Source: Manihot esculenta (taxonomy: Eukaryota > Streptophyta > Magnoliopsida > Malpighiales > Euphorbiaceae). From it: a stretch of 64,000 bases of DNA. Position 1 is the stretch's first letter. The number at the start of each line of letters is the position of its first letter. A model generated the notes under the pieces. That model saw only the letters and a list, made by a program, of their open reading frames with translations. It did not search any database and was not told the DNA's origin. The stretch is from NCBI RefSeq assembly GCF_001659605.2, contig NC_035172.2, positions 33,531,342 to 33,595,341 on the forward strand, written 5' to 3'. Shown piece by piece: positions 22,695 to 34,360 of this stretch. The position numbers and the translations under genes are program-made.

Positions 22695-25600
22695 TCAAGC
22701 AGACTGTAGATTATGGGATTGCAAAGCATCCTGCAGAAATTTCACAGCCCCATCGTAATTTAGGAATCCCATGAACCAAAATTCGTGAGTATCAACAGAA
22801 ATAATCTCAATGTATTTCTCAGCAGTATTTGTTTTGCTTGACGAAGGATTGACAGATTTAAGCTGATGTAATGGGATGGCCACCTATTTTAACAAACAAA
22901 GAGTCAAAATATGGTAGGAGAATCATCACAGAGAGCGCAATAGATACTTGGAGAAGGGAAAAAAAAAAGAAAAAGGCATAAAAGCAATGATACAATATTA
23001 TCAAATGATGGTCAAAGTAAGTCAATACTGATGAAAGAAGCAAGGGACGACTCCTATGAATGGCTTCCAATTCAAAATAGTAAGGTAACATACAGCAGAT
23101 TTGCAGACCTGTATATATTCTGATAGGGATTGAAACTGTAACAGCACAATTACAGGTAATTGAGGAAGAAAAGAGTAGAAACTAGCAACAGAGAAACAGG
23201 AGGAACTATAGACTATAAATGAGAGAATAGAGTATAAAGGATGACAAATTTATTAAGATTCTTGGTATTGATTTAGATATTAACACAAGTCCCAGAAGCT
23301 GTATTTATATAGCTCTCCAACTAATTTTTCCTGCCTATCTCCTCCTTCCTAACAGCTTCCGTTCCTACTTTCAGACTTCTAAAAACAGAATGCAACTCCT
23401 ACTAGGCTTCTTTGTATACCTAGTCCTTCTATATAACAATAACCCCCTCTTTAGCACCTTCTTGTCCCATACTTATTGCTGGTATTAAGATTCTCACATC
23501 TTGACTTCAGAAATGAGTCTATGCCTGCATTGAAGTTTACCGTACTTGAAAGACAAAGTGCTTCACTCCCTGGATGTTTAGTTCTGACACTTGTCTAGTA
23601 ATAGAAACTAGTAATTAGAAGAGTTTTAAGGTACTGGACATTCGAGCACCCAGTATATTAGAATGACCTAATTCTAAGATAAGATCAAAAGGAACCTTTA
23701 GCACTTAAGACCAATGGCCATGGTGTTGCATAATAGAAGACAAATAAAAGTCAAGGCACTAACTTTAAGGTACAACACACTAAAAGCCCTGAACAAAAAG
23801 ATTAGTACTAAGTAAAGCTTACTTTCATCCTCAATCACATAGCTTCTTAAATCCCATTGTGGTCACTAATTTTGAATGTTTCATGTAAAATTGCAATCAA
23901 TAATCCCACTGGCAATAAATTAAGAAATTGTGGAACAAATATGTACAGCTTAAAATGAACAATATGCCAATAATGCTCCAATATAGCTACAAATGCATAT
24001 ACTTAAATAAAAGTTCAACTGATGATTATAATGAAAAGTAAGATCCTCCAACTGTTGATATTGCACCAAATCCAATGGATTTAAGAAGTGCAAATTAAAA
24101 CATACCTTACAGTAGCTCCATTCAGTTTGGCCATCAAATTGATGTTGAAGGGGATTGTCACTACAAAATGCAAGCTTGGCTGTAGAAACGTATAAAATCC
24201 CCATAACTGGACCAGCTGATGTGGATAAGTAACATGCATATGAGTTCTGGAGTTGCTCCTCAGGTACTGTTTCAAACGTCTGTCGAAAGACCTTCTCGTA
24301 ACCACCTTCTGCTAGAATCTTTGTTCCTTGAGCAATTCTTCCCAATGCAGCATCTGCTACGCTAGGTGCTGTCTTCACTGATTTAAATTAAAAATAAACA
24401 GAAGATGATTAGTCTATCAGAATAAAGAAAAGCTAAGACAAAAAGCAACACAAGTCGCATAGTATAATGAAGCAAATAAATAAACAAACAAATTTTACAA
24501 TCAAACCATTCCAATAGGTCAAATAATCATGTAACAAAAGAAAGTCTACCACTTGTTTAGAGTCTTCAAACATCCAATTTTACCTGACATTAGTGCAATC
24601 AGCTGATAGTTGATAAGCGACAGGAATATGACTAAGATAGTTCAAATACAAGTCATGTACATGCAAGATGAGGAGGGGAAAAGCCACTAACGTGGGCTTG
24701 CCACTAACCATATACTCAAATTGATCTGTTGGAGAAAGGTAGCTTCATTTTAGAATTTAGCCAAAAATTTCAATAAATTTATCCTCATCAGGAATTCATT
24801 TGCTATATCATATGTGAATGCAGTTCAATAATTCAGACAAGCAACACCATCATCCTTTAAGTACTGCTAAAAAAGATTTAAAGTCTTTTGTAATGTCATA
24901 TGTAACTAGACTTTGAATCCTCAGTTTTTTCAGTGATAAAGCATGTAATGATGCTATTTTATCTATGAGGAAGACCCTAATGGACTATTTAACTATGAAT
25001 AAATGTAAGGAGAGGAAGACTTTTTCTCATTACCATGTCAAACATTGCTCCTTGGATATTTAAAACTACTTTCATTATCCTCTCTTGCATCCAGTTATCC
25101 TCTCTGTCTTTGCCTCACATATTCGCCTCTACTCTCTAATTATCATCAAAATCCATGAGAATCTGTCATTATAATCCAAACACCAATAATTGATAGATGC
25201 ATATGTTCATGTAGCAATGGCCTATCAAAGATCAGTGAAGCCACACCACTTAAACAATGACAAACCAAAAATCAGAATGAAAGAATAAATTCATGTTTCA
25301 GTCGCAATTTTAAGATATCTTCTCATTGAGATTATTCTATTTCACTTCCATCGCAGAATTCAGTTAAGCATTAAATGTTAAGAATTATACTTCAAAATAA
25401 TTAAAGTCGGAAGATGAAACAAAACTCACAGTGCTGCCATGTGTTTTCAGCGAGATCCTCGACCATCTTGGTAGCTTCACCCATCTTTTTTCCCAGTACT
25501 CCTAGCGTATCCCGCACGCTTCCCATCGTATCTGCTCCAAAAAGAAAAAACACAGAAATCCCTGAAAAAGAAGAGGGGGGGGGGGGGGGGGCAGAAAGAA

Positions 25601-26001
25601 ACCTAAGTACATTCGCTTATTTATAAACATCGAAATTGATAATTACCTTTTAATGAAAAGGACAAGGAGGGATGTGCAGGAGATGAAGAAACGTAGGGAT
25701 TGGATCCATCAAATAAATCCTTGTCACTGCCATTGCTGTCAGGTAAAAAACGAGGTTCTGTCACCAATGCGGAGCGCCAGCGGACCGTTTTTTTCCTGGG
25801 GCTTGTACAGCTCGGAGCTTGCAACTGATCAGCGTCACCTGGAGCCTCTGTCTCAGCAACCGATTCCGTCGCGACACTCCCCTTGTTCTCGTCTCCATTT
25901 GCATCATGAAGATGATTATCTCCGGTATTCGGATCGGGTTCAGATTTTGGCTTCGAATCCTGGCTCGTGGAATCCGTGTGCTCCGTGGGCTGTTGCTCCA
26001 T
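22695..26001 (-). CDS. GEM-like GRAM-domain protein (4 exons, 305 aa)
   Basis: Exons on the minus strand are 26001-25647, 25531-25430, 24377-24106 and 22883-22695. All introns are GT-AG and the total is 918 nt. Residues 1-118 are acidic and low-complexity, with a basic PRKKTVRW patch. Exon 2 carries [20 protein letters not shown]. Residues about 154-180 ([19 protein letters not shown]) precede a GRAM domain (about 181-298) spanning exons 3 and 4, which is lipid/protein-binding in this family. The layout and length match the plant GEM/FIP1-like (GLABRA2 expression modulator, ABA-responsive) family. The exact member is not determined. The start is the first ATG of the open frame; TATATAAG lies upstream. 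No break is seen. Confidence 0.93.
25575..25591. repeat. G17 homopolymer in intron 1 of the GEM-like gene
   Basis: Seventeen consecutive G on the plus strand (C in the transcript), about 45 nt before the exon 2 acceptor. Such runs are length-unstable, and the exact count may also be an assembly artefact. Confidence 0.85.
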
Positions 26002-26175
26002 GTTTGTAGAAGAAACGAAGCGTGCAGTGGCGCGTGATCAGTAAGTCGGCTTCTGTATCGAGATTTTGTTTATTCGTTTTGTTAAGAAATTGAAGAGAGT
26101 GAAACGGCAAGCAAATTTCTTCATGGATGAGGCTAACCTGGAAAAAAGGTTGTGGGCCGTACGCTGGTGTCGCCT

Positions 26176-26184
26176 CTTATATAG
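26176..26184 (-). promoter_or_regulatory. Probable TATA box of the GEM-like gene
   Basis: On the minus strand the sequence reads CTATATAAG, about 175 bp upstream of the ATG at 26001. It is the best core-promoter match in the 5' flank and would give a 5' UTR of roughly 140 nt. Confidence 0.55.
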
Positions 26185-27125
26185 CGCGTAGAAGCAGAAC
26201 ATTGACAGAGACAACTTTGACCCTTTTTTTTTATCAATTGATAAAATTTCATGAGAAAACAGGCCTGTAAATATGGAGGCCCAAATACAATACATAGAAA
26301 TATAAAAGTCCAAAGTAAACTCAATATATTTTACAGCTTTAAAACTCGATTGTTGCTGCTGCTGCACAAACACCACTGCTCCTTTGGCTCCTCTGGTCAT
26401 CTAAATTCAGCGTATATCACAGAGGTTAAACCCAAAAGTCATCTAGAAGTGAGGAGGAGAACCAACTCTCCGGATGAGAACTCCCCCTATCCAAATGGGG
26501 CAAAAAAGCAAAAAACCCGACTGTGCGGCATACGGTGGGAACTTACTCGTAGAAAAGAAAGAGAACAATTTCAGAGCACCTCTCTCTAGATTGCAGCTTT
26601 TGTTGTAACTGGTTTCCAATTTTATAGAAGATGTAAAATCAATTTCGCCATCAAATACATTATTGCGATTATTGTAAACTTTATATAAAAATCAGTTTAT
26701 TATTTACTAATTTTTATATTTAATTTAGCTTAATTTTGCGATAAATATTTATTTTAACAATCATTAAAATTGAGCTTATATCAACATAAATTATATTTCT
26801 TTTGACAAATTATCAAAATAACTTATATTTTTATATTGCAATTATTGTATCAACATAATTAAATTGTCAAAAGAAAATAATTTATCTATCTCTTACAACT
26901 TGAAATAAAAGAGAAATAATTTAAATTTTTTATTGGCGAACATTTAATTGTTGTATGTACAACGATCTTATTATAATCATTATTTATGGTGAGCTCTGTT
27001 TAGATCTCACTATGATCAACAGTTAATTTCTAACTTGTTATACATACAACAACCATAGTATTGAATAATTTATCAACATTCAATAGTGTAAAAGAAGCAG
27101 GCCTCACATCCAAGCAGATCCATCA
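26185..27125. other. Spacer between GEM-like gene and hydrolase gene
   Basis: This holds the upstream flank of the GEM-like gene and the downstream flank of the hydrolase gene (both minus strand). The part 26250-26600 is less AT-rich, and 26640-27060 is strongly AT-rich. Open frames here are short and show no conserved motif. Confidence 0.5.
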
Positions 27126-29894
27126 TCAGTCATGTGAAGGCATCTTTTGAATCTGTTCAATGAAGCTAAGCATTGTATTTTGGCTGATATCATCTGTGCA
27201 AAAAGTTAATGAAATAATAAAAAAAGAGGCAAATTCAAAATGACCAATCAGAACCATATCCTATTCTTAGATTGGAAAATGTGAAACCAGCATCCTGCAA
27301 TAAGGAAAGAATCATAAATATTATGACTAACCAAGTCTTGGTATGATGTGCCCCTTGGGATGATGAATCACAACAGGGTTAACAAATGACTTCAGTAGAT
27401 CAATTCCTCCTGGCTTCAAAAAGTCCTTCTCCCCTTCATCATATGCCATTATCAGAAATTAAAAATAATGATTCCTATTCATATAAAATTGTTTCTTATT
27501 TGTTTCCTACATTACTGTAATGATGCTGAAATGCATTTATACATCATGTCTTATACAATTGCATTCAGCTCTGGACTGTGGATCAAAGTAATTGTCTTTG
27601 CTTTATAGGTGATGAAATCAAAATAGTAACTCATTGCTCAAAAATGATATCCTCTTCCAACTGAATCCTCATGATAACTACTTGATTATAGAGTTTTAGA
27701 GTTCTTTTTCTGCATTAAATTTGAACCTGTTGCTTGTTCAACATCCAGTTAACATTTTGCATTGATAAGTAATGCACGTACCATACAGAGCACAACTCCC
27801 AACAGAATATGGTTAACTCTTTTAGATGAATGAAAACAGACATTTCATGGACCATTAATCATAACAGAGAATACACCCACAACACAAATGCTCAATGAAA
27901 ATAATGATGATGAATCTTTACTCCTTAGATAAAAGCAAAAAATACTCCGAGAATGAATGCAAGTGTATTCAAATTTTGAATATTGCCCCTGGTTAATGAA
28001 TTGGAAGATAACATTTGTTGAAGAAATGCAAGAAAACATTATTAGAAGTCTCTTTGAAAAGTAACTACAATACTAGAACCTTTGAAATATAAATGCTGGT
28101 AATAATACAACTTTCTAGGGCATCAATCACTTTGAGTGATCTACTTAGACATAGCATTGCTACGTGCTCTAATCCACTGAGCTACAGGTCCCATCCAGTC
28201 TTGATGTCTTAAATACGGAAAGATCAAGTGAAAGAAGCTCCTCCTAAGAGCTGAAAATGGAGGGCAAGCGACTTGTTTATTTTCTTAACGGTAACTTCTA
28301 GATTTAATTAGTGTTATTGAAAATTTTTTAGGACGGCATAGACCTTTGAGTGCTATTAGTGCAACAACAAAAATTAGAGGATGTGGAATTTTGAAAAAGG
28401 AAACACATGAGTTGTGGCCTTCTCTATTAGAAAATGGAAAACAATAATACTGCAGTTGTATTGCCGGTGAGTACACAAAGCAAAGCTCAATGTCTACATA
28501 TTATGCCTAAGAGACAAAAATTTCTTTAGAAATTAACATTCACAGCAATTCACATATGCGCAACCACTTGTATCAGTGTTTGGATTAAAAAAAAAAAAAA
28601 AAAAACAATTTTTCTACAGCCCCATCAAATGGTGCATAAGAATGAAGACTTCAAAAACACAGCATACCACTTTGCTCTGAGAATAATAATAATAATCATA
28701 AGGCTAGCTGCATTTCATTAACTTGGCTTTTTTTGTGTTCTATTGTTATAAACAACAATAATAATAATAACAATAATAATAATGACAAGTTAAACAAAGG
28801 GAGTCTAAACAAGTGCTGCAGGCTATTGAAGTTACCTAAAATGTGGAGAGAAGGGCAGTCAATGGGAGATGAAAATGCATTAGCACCAAGCTTAGGTTGG
28901 CCAAACTTATACCCTCCAAACTTAGCCCCAGAAATCATGATGAGAAACTTTATCTTGGGTATCCTTGTAAAAGCTACGCCCTAAACTTTCAGCAATCAAA
29001 CAATAATTTTTTTCACCTTAAGATTTCCACAATTTAAACAATTAGAAAATTTCAAGAAAATTTCTTATGGAATTGAGGGGAAGAAGAACCAAGAGTTTCC
29101 ATACCTGTGCTTGCATGCCAGGCACAGAAGCTGATATCATTGCTCCCTAATATTCATCATCCAAACAAAAAAAAAATAACATAATAAAAATAAATAACTG
29201 TTTCAAGAAATTAGAGTATAAAAAAAGTGCAAGATTAATACTCCAGGAGTAAACTTGAGTAATCTCACCTGGGAAAAACCAAGCAAACCGTCAAAAGGAC
29301 CATGATTTATCATATACTCTTCTATATAAGCAACACATTCATCAAAATTCCTATACTCTGTGAAATCCTACAAAAAGAAAATACATCAAAAATTTTTTAA
29401 ACTAACCTACTTATTTTTCTCTATAATTAAAGCAAAAAAGAAATGGACAGGGAAGATAAAGCTCTGACCTGATTTGCCTGGTACCATTCATAGTAAGGAG
29501 GATCAAAAAAGCCTTCAACCTCAGATTTACCTTGGGCAGGAAATGGGCCATCAAGGAACTGAATGTCGAGTTTTTTTAGCACAGTATCAGGCCATCTAGC
29601 TATCAAATTTTTGAAGATCAAAGCACTGGTCCTGAAGCCATGGAGGCCAAGAATTCTGGGTTTGTTTTGAATTTCGTTTTGCATCACAAGTCTAGTTTGA
29701 TTGTGCGGCTGCAGTAGTGATTTTATGGAGTATAATCTCCTGAGCTGACTGTTGGAGACAAAAGGGCCAAAATGGCGAGACTGAAATCTTACCGGTGACC
29801 CCACTGTAACGCAATTTGCAACGGTAAAGGGAGTCAATCCCATCCTCAGAGTATTGACAACTTGTTTGAAATAATTTAATTGATTAATCATCAT
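27126..29894 (-). CDS. FSH/OVCA2-type serine hydrolase, copy 1 (6 exons, 293 aa)
   Basis: Exons on the minus strand are 29894-29469, 29367-29269, 29146-29105, 28980-28836, 27433-27332 and 27193-27126. The total is 882 nt and all introns are GT-AG. It is an alpha/beta hydrolase of the FSH1 family: PRILGLHGFRTS (about 79-90), the nucleophile elbow GFSQG with S174, probable acid D241 (GEKDF) and H266 (KGHIIPRL). The family has esterase-type activity; the plant substrate is unknown. The first 70 residues have no Asp or Glu and are rich in Arg, Ser and hydrophobics, like an organellar transit peptide. Met71 (29684) matches the start region of copy 2 and could be an alternative start. The acceptor before exon 5 lacks a pyrimidine tract. 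Confidence 0.92.
28681..28784. repeat. (AAT)n-type microsatellites in intron 4 of hydrolase copy 1
   Basis: Runs of AAT/ATA units at 28681-28697 and 28751-28784, the second interrupted by CAA units. They sit in the long intron between exons 4 and 5 and are non-coding. Confidence 0.85.
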
Positions 29895-29969
29895 CCGTTT
29901 CCGATCCACGGGAAATCAAGACACTGCACTGGGAAAATTTGATGATGGGAAAATTGATTGAATTACGAA

Positions 29970-30461
29970 AAAAACGAATCAAGACAAACTGCCATTTTTA
30001 TATAAAAATATTAATCAAAGATTTACGCTCTGTTTCTTTCTAAAAAAAAAAAAAAATTAATTAATATTACTCTTTTCATTCATGAAAATAAATTTATCTT
30101 TATTTTTTTTTAGTTTAAAATACAATTAATATAATTAAAATTAATAATATTTTAAATTTTTATGAGAAAGAGTGCCACGCGGTTGAGTATAGCGTTGGGC
30201 TTCTCAACCTTTGTGTAGAGGGCCTTTGTTTCATTTTTATGTTATTTTTCTTCTAACTTATCATGTTTTTTAGTTTGTTTTGGTGAGATTCCTTCTGATT
30301 TTGGTTTGTTTTACCATCGAGGGGTTTGGGGTTTCTCTGTTATTGGTGTTAGAGGTGATCACGATGGGTGTAATTTAGTTTTACTAGGTGGCTCCATTAA
30401 ACAGGAAATACTATGGATTGATATTTAATTATGATGGTTTCAATGTCAAACATGAATATTC
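29970..30461. other. Spacer between hydrolase copy 1 and the copia element
   Basis: The AT-rich start is probably the promoter side of the hydrolase gene. The part 30160-30400 is T/G-rich and resembles no gene I know. No open frame with conserved motifs is seen. Confidence 0.5.
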
Positions 30462-30676
30462 TAATAACAAAGTGAAAATCAAAGGATGCTTTCATTGAAT
30501 TAGAGAACTGAATTTATACACCAAGTATATTACAAAAAACTAAAGTCCTATTCAAGTTTAAACTAATCAGAAATTAAGGAATAAATCAGAAAATAAAAAA
30601 TAAAATAGTTGACTCAATCAACAAATATAACAGAAGATAGTTGTTAATATTAACACAGGAACATATGCTAATATAC
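30462..30676 (-). repeat. 3' LTR of the copia element (approximate limits)
   Basis: It shares TAATAACAAAGTGAAAATCA and a following AT-rich block with 60038-60219. A CCCC-containing tract at 30677-30688 (GGGG on the minus strand) is a plausible polypurine tract. It is about 200 bp, short as usual for this copia group. The termini are not a clean TG...CA pair. Confidence 0.65.
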
Positions 30677-30689
30677 CCCATAAGTTAGA

Positions 30690-33244
30690 TGATGTGGAAC
30701 AACACCTAGCTTGAATGTGTGATGATTGAACTAGTCCTTGGCAAGTGGCTTTATAAGTGTGTCTGCTAACTGATCTGAACTGGGAATGTGTGTAATAAAA
30801 AGTTACTTATCTTGAACTTGCAGCTTGACATAATAAAAATCAACTGCGACATGCTTCATCCTGCTGTGTAGAATAGGATTATGACACAAATAGATAACAC
30901 CTAAATTGTTATAGTAAATGGTAGGTGGAAGACGCAGAGGAGCTCCAAGTTCTGTGAGTATATTTTTGACCCAAAGTGTTTCCTCAAGAACATTGGCAAC
31001 TGCTCGATATTCAGCTTCCGTCGACGAACAAGCAATGGTTTTTTATTTTTTTGAAGACCAACTCACAGGATGAAGACTAAAAAAAAAGAACATAGCCGGT
31101 TGTAAAACTCCTATCAGTGGGATTACCTGCCTAATCAGAATTCGTGTACACGAATAGTTTAAAATTGGTGGAACAAGCTAGACGAAGACCATAATAAGCA
31201 ATTTGTTTAGGATAACGGAGAAGATACTTGACTGCTTTCAAGTGTGATTCAGATGGATTGTGCATGAATTGAGATAATTGATTGACAGAAAAAGGAACAT
31301 CGGGTCTGGTAAATGATGACTATTGTAACATGCCAATCACTTGTCGATACTCAGTTGTATCATGTGAGGGAGTGCCATCATTTTGCTTGAGACTCTAACT
31401 AGAACTCATTGGAGTTTGTACACCCTTACACTCATGCGTATTGAGATCATGGAGAAGTTTTGAAATATATTTAGATTGGGGAAGGACTATACCAGTAGAA
31501 TCACAATGAACCTCAATGCCAAGGAAGTAAGTCAGTGGGCCAAGATCTTTGAGTGAGAAACGACCAGGCAAAAAAGAAATAATATGTTTGACCAGTGTTG
31601 CATCATTGCCAATAAGAATAATATAATCCACATTGACTAAGAGATAAGCAATAGCTTTAGAGGTACTGTAAATGAATAGCGATGGATCTAATTTTGATTT
31701 AACAAAACCTAGGGACAGCAAATGTGTAGACAACTCATTATACCAAGCATGTGGTGCCTATTTAAGGCCATAGATGGCTTTGCGCAATCGACAAACATGA
31801 GATGGATCAGACGAATCTTCAAAACCAAGGGATTGTGTCATGAAAAGCTCTTCTTTAAGGGTGCCTTGGAGAAAGGCATCGTTGATATTGAGTTGATTTA
31901 AGAGCCAATTATTTTGCATAGCAAGAAATAGTACAACATGAACTGTGGTGGGTTTAACAACAGGACTAAAAGTTGACTGGTAATCAATACCCGGACGCTG
32001 AGTGAATCCCTTAGCAACTAAGCGAGCCTTGTATTGATCAACTGAGCCATCTGCTTTCTTCTTGATCCTATATATCCACTTACAATCAACAATATTTTGG
32101 TTAGAAGTTGCAGAAACTAAGTCCCACGTGTGATTCCGAATGAAGGCATCAAATTTCAATTGCATTGTTGTCTGCCATTCTAGATGTTTTTGGGCTTGCT
32201 TAAAAGTGTGGAGAGTTATGATCAAAGGAAGTTGAGCAAGATAATTAAAAGGTTTGTGAGAGCGGAATATGTTATTTTGTGATCTAGTAGTGTGACGGGT
32301 AGGAGGTGGAGTTGAAGAAGTATCTAGAATAGTATTAGACTGTAGGGATGAGTTGGGTGGCTAGATGTGAATAGAAGATGGTTGATTGGTATGGCGACGG
32401 TGATATGTGATGAGAGAATTATTTTGGAAAGTAGAAGGAACGGATGAAGAAGTACCTGATGTTGACGAACTGAATTGGTTGGGACAGACTGTCCAGATTG
32501 AGGGCTGTTGACCACCATATCGCAGATTGAGGGCTGGTGACAGTGGTGATGGATTATCGCAGATTTCCCAAGTGAGAGAGAAGAAATTAGGTTGAATGTG
32601 AGAAAACATAGTTTAAAAAGGAAAAATATTTAATTTTACCTCACAGGAGATGTAAAATTTAGAATTGATGGGATCAAAACATTGGTAAGCATAATGGGTT
32701 TGGGAAAATCCTAAATAAACACAAGGAGTGGAACGAGGCTGAAGTTTATTTGTGGTGTAAGGTTTGAGCCAGGGGTAACACAAAGAGCCAAGGTGCATAG
32801 GGAATCATATTTGGATTTGGTATCAAATAACTTTTCGAAGGGGGACTAGTTGTTTAAAAGTAGTGTGGTAATCTGTTGATGAGATAAACTACATGTTGAC
32901 AAGCAAAGGACCAAAAAAAGATAATGACGTTGTATGCCAAAGGGTTTTGGTGGTCTCAATTATATGCCGGTGATGACATTCAGCTGAAACTACTCTTTGA
33001 GGGGTATGTGGAGGTGAAATTAAGTGTTCTATGTTGTGGGAGCTGAGATATGGATCTACACTTTTATATTCACCTCCACCATCGGTTTAAAGTGAGGTAA
33101 TTTTGGCTTTGAAAAATTTTTTTACTAATGGATGAAATCTGTGAAAGATTTCTGCAACTTCATGTTTCCTTTTAAGAGTGTATAACCAAATGTATTTAGT
33201 ATAGTGATCAACAAAGACACAATAATATTTTTTTCTTGTCAATA
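30690..33244 (-). pseudogene. copia pol remnant: integrase core to RNase H
   Basis: Read on the minus strand, there is an integrase core segment (YYCVFVDHYTKYIWLY, about 33230-33185), an integrase C-terminal part (32613-32798, with CVYLGFS), RT beginning near 32150 (DCKWIYRIKKKADGS) and continuing to YFLGIEV (about 31520), and a frayed RNase H down to about 30720. The RT active site reads NVDY where YVDD is expected. Stop codons break every domain. The upstream half of pol and gag is at 58475-59968. Confidence 0.88.
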
Positions 33245-33249
33245 GAAAG

Positions 33250-33747
33250 TGATGACCGCTGGATTTCTTCACCCCGGTTTGGGGTCAGGCCCATGACAAT
33301 AGCCCATTATTTGGAGACCCTCAAGTCTCCCGCATGGACTCAGTCTGGCCCACTCAGCCTTGAGATCGGGCTCCATTTAAATTTCTCAATCAGGCCCGCC
33401 CAGCCCGTACGGCTCATCAAACAGATCCTCTTTGGGCTCAGTTTTAATCTTATCTTTCGGCCCGACTCAGAACCTAGAAAGAGGCCGACCCATCCGTCTG
33501 GCGGGTCCATCAGCATGCGTGCCCGTGGAGAATTAGAGGCCGTTACGCATGTAGCAGGAATATGATATTCTCGTACGTCCGAATCAACATGGCAGGGACA
33601 AGTGGCCCAATGATAGATAGTTTGTTATACGTCACTAGCAGACAAAAGAAAATAGATAAAAGGAGGATTGCCCTCCTCTAGGCCTAAGTTTTTTCCCAAG
33701 TTCATAAAACCCTCGAAAAACCCTACTTTCTGGATCTCAGATCATCA
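33250..33747 (+). repeat. 5' LTR of the Tat element
   Basis: It runs from TGATGACCGCTGGATTTC to GGATCTCAGATCATCA. A TATA-like ATAAAAGGAGG (about 33656) is followed by the small inverted repeat AGGAGG/CCTCCT. The pair partner is 57971-58469, which differs at a moderate number of scattered sites. Confidence 0.95.
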
Positions 33748-33748
33748 A

Positions 33749-33766
33749 TTGGCGCCGTCTGTGGGG
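33749..33766 (+). other. Primer-binding site of the Tat element
   Basis: TTGGCGCCGTCTGTGGGG lies one base after the LTR end. The TGGCGCCGT start is the usual complement of a tRNA 3' end in Tat/Athila-type elements (tRNA-Asp-like). The exact tRNA is not certain. Confidence 0.75.
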
Positions 33767-34360
33767 ATACGACGAAGGAGATCTTTTCATCGCCGGAGTT
33801 TCACTCTTACAATACCCACTGAGATCCACGATGGCTAACCACAATGAAAACAACACCATTAACACTCCCAATGACCTGAGCTCTGCCCAAGAGGGGCAGC
33901 AGTTCTCTTTTTCCAGTCTCACAACTCCAAACAACCAACCACCCATTCCTTTCAATCCCTCGCTAAGCCTGGCAGGGAATGTGCCTGCAGCTATCTTATC
34001 CAACCAGGACCTCCAAACCATCACCCTCCAACTACAAAACACCGCCCACTGGCTAGGGCAGCTCATACAATAACGGGGCCTTAGTACCCCGGTAAATGTA
34101 TTGCCAGTGGTAGAAGAACTCCAAACCAACGAACCCCAGCCTATCCTTAACCGCCCTCAAACTAACAGCCGAGAAACCGGAGACGAGGGGAGAAGAGCTG
34201 GAGAAGAGGACGAACCGGAACCTCTGGTTCATGGAAGGAGGGTGAAGGAAATGATTGAGAATGATGAGGCCGACAGTTATTCTGCCGAAACAACCAACTG
34301 GACGAGAAGCGAAGCGGAGGAAGAGGAGTACCGCCGGGAGAAGAAACCCAGGCAGGAGGA

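Noticed and set aside
28161..28192. Functional tRNA gene
   Set aside because: Only the 5' half is recognisable; anticodon arm, T-arm and 3' acceptor strand are not present in a foldable form.
28681..28784. CRISPR-like repeat array
   Set aside because: It is a simple AAT microsatellite in an intron; no direct-repeat/spacer structure and the genome is a plant's.
33737..34129. Minus-strand open frame opposite Tat gag
   Set aside because: It overlaps the LTR end, the primer-binding site and gag start of the plus-strand element; no domain seen.
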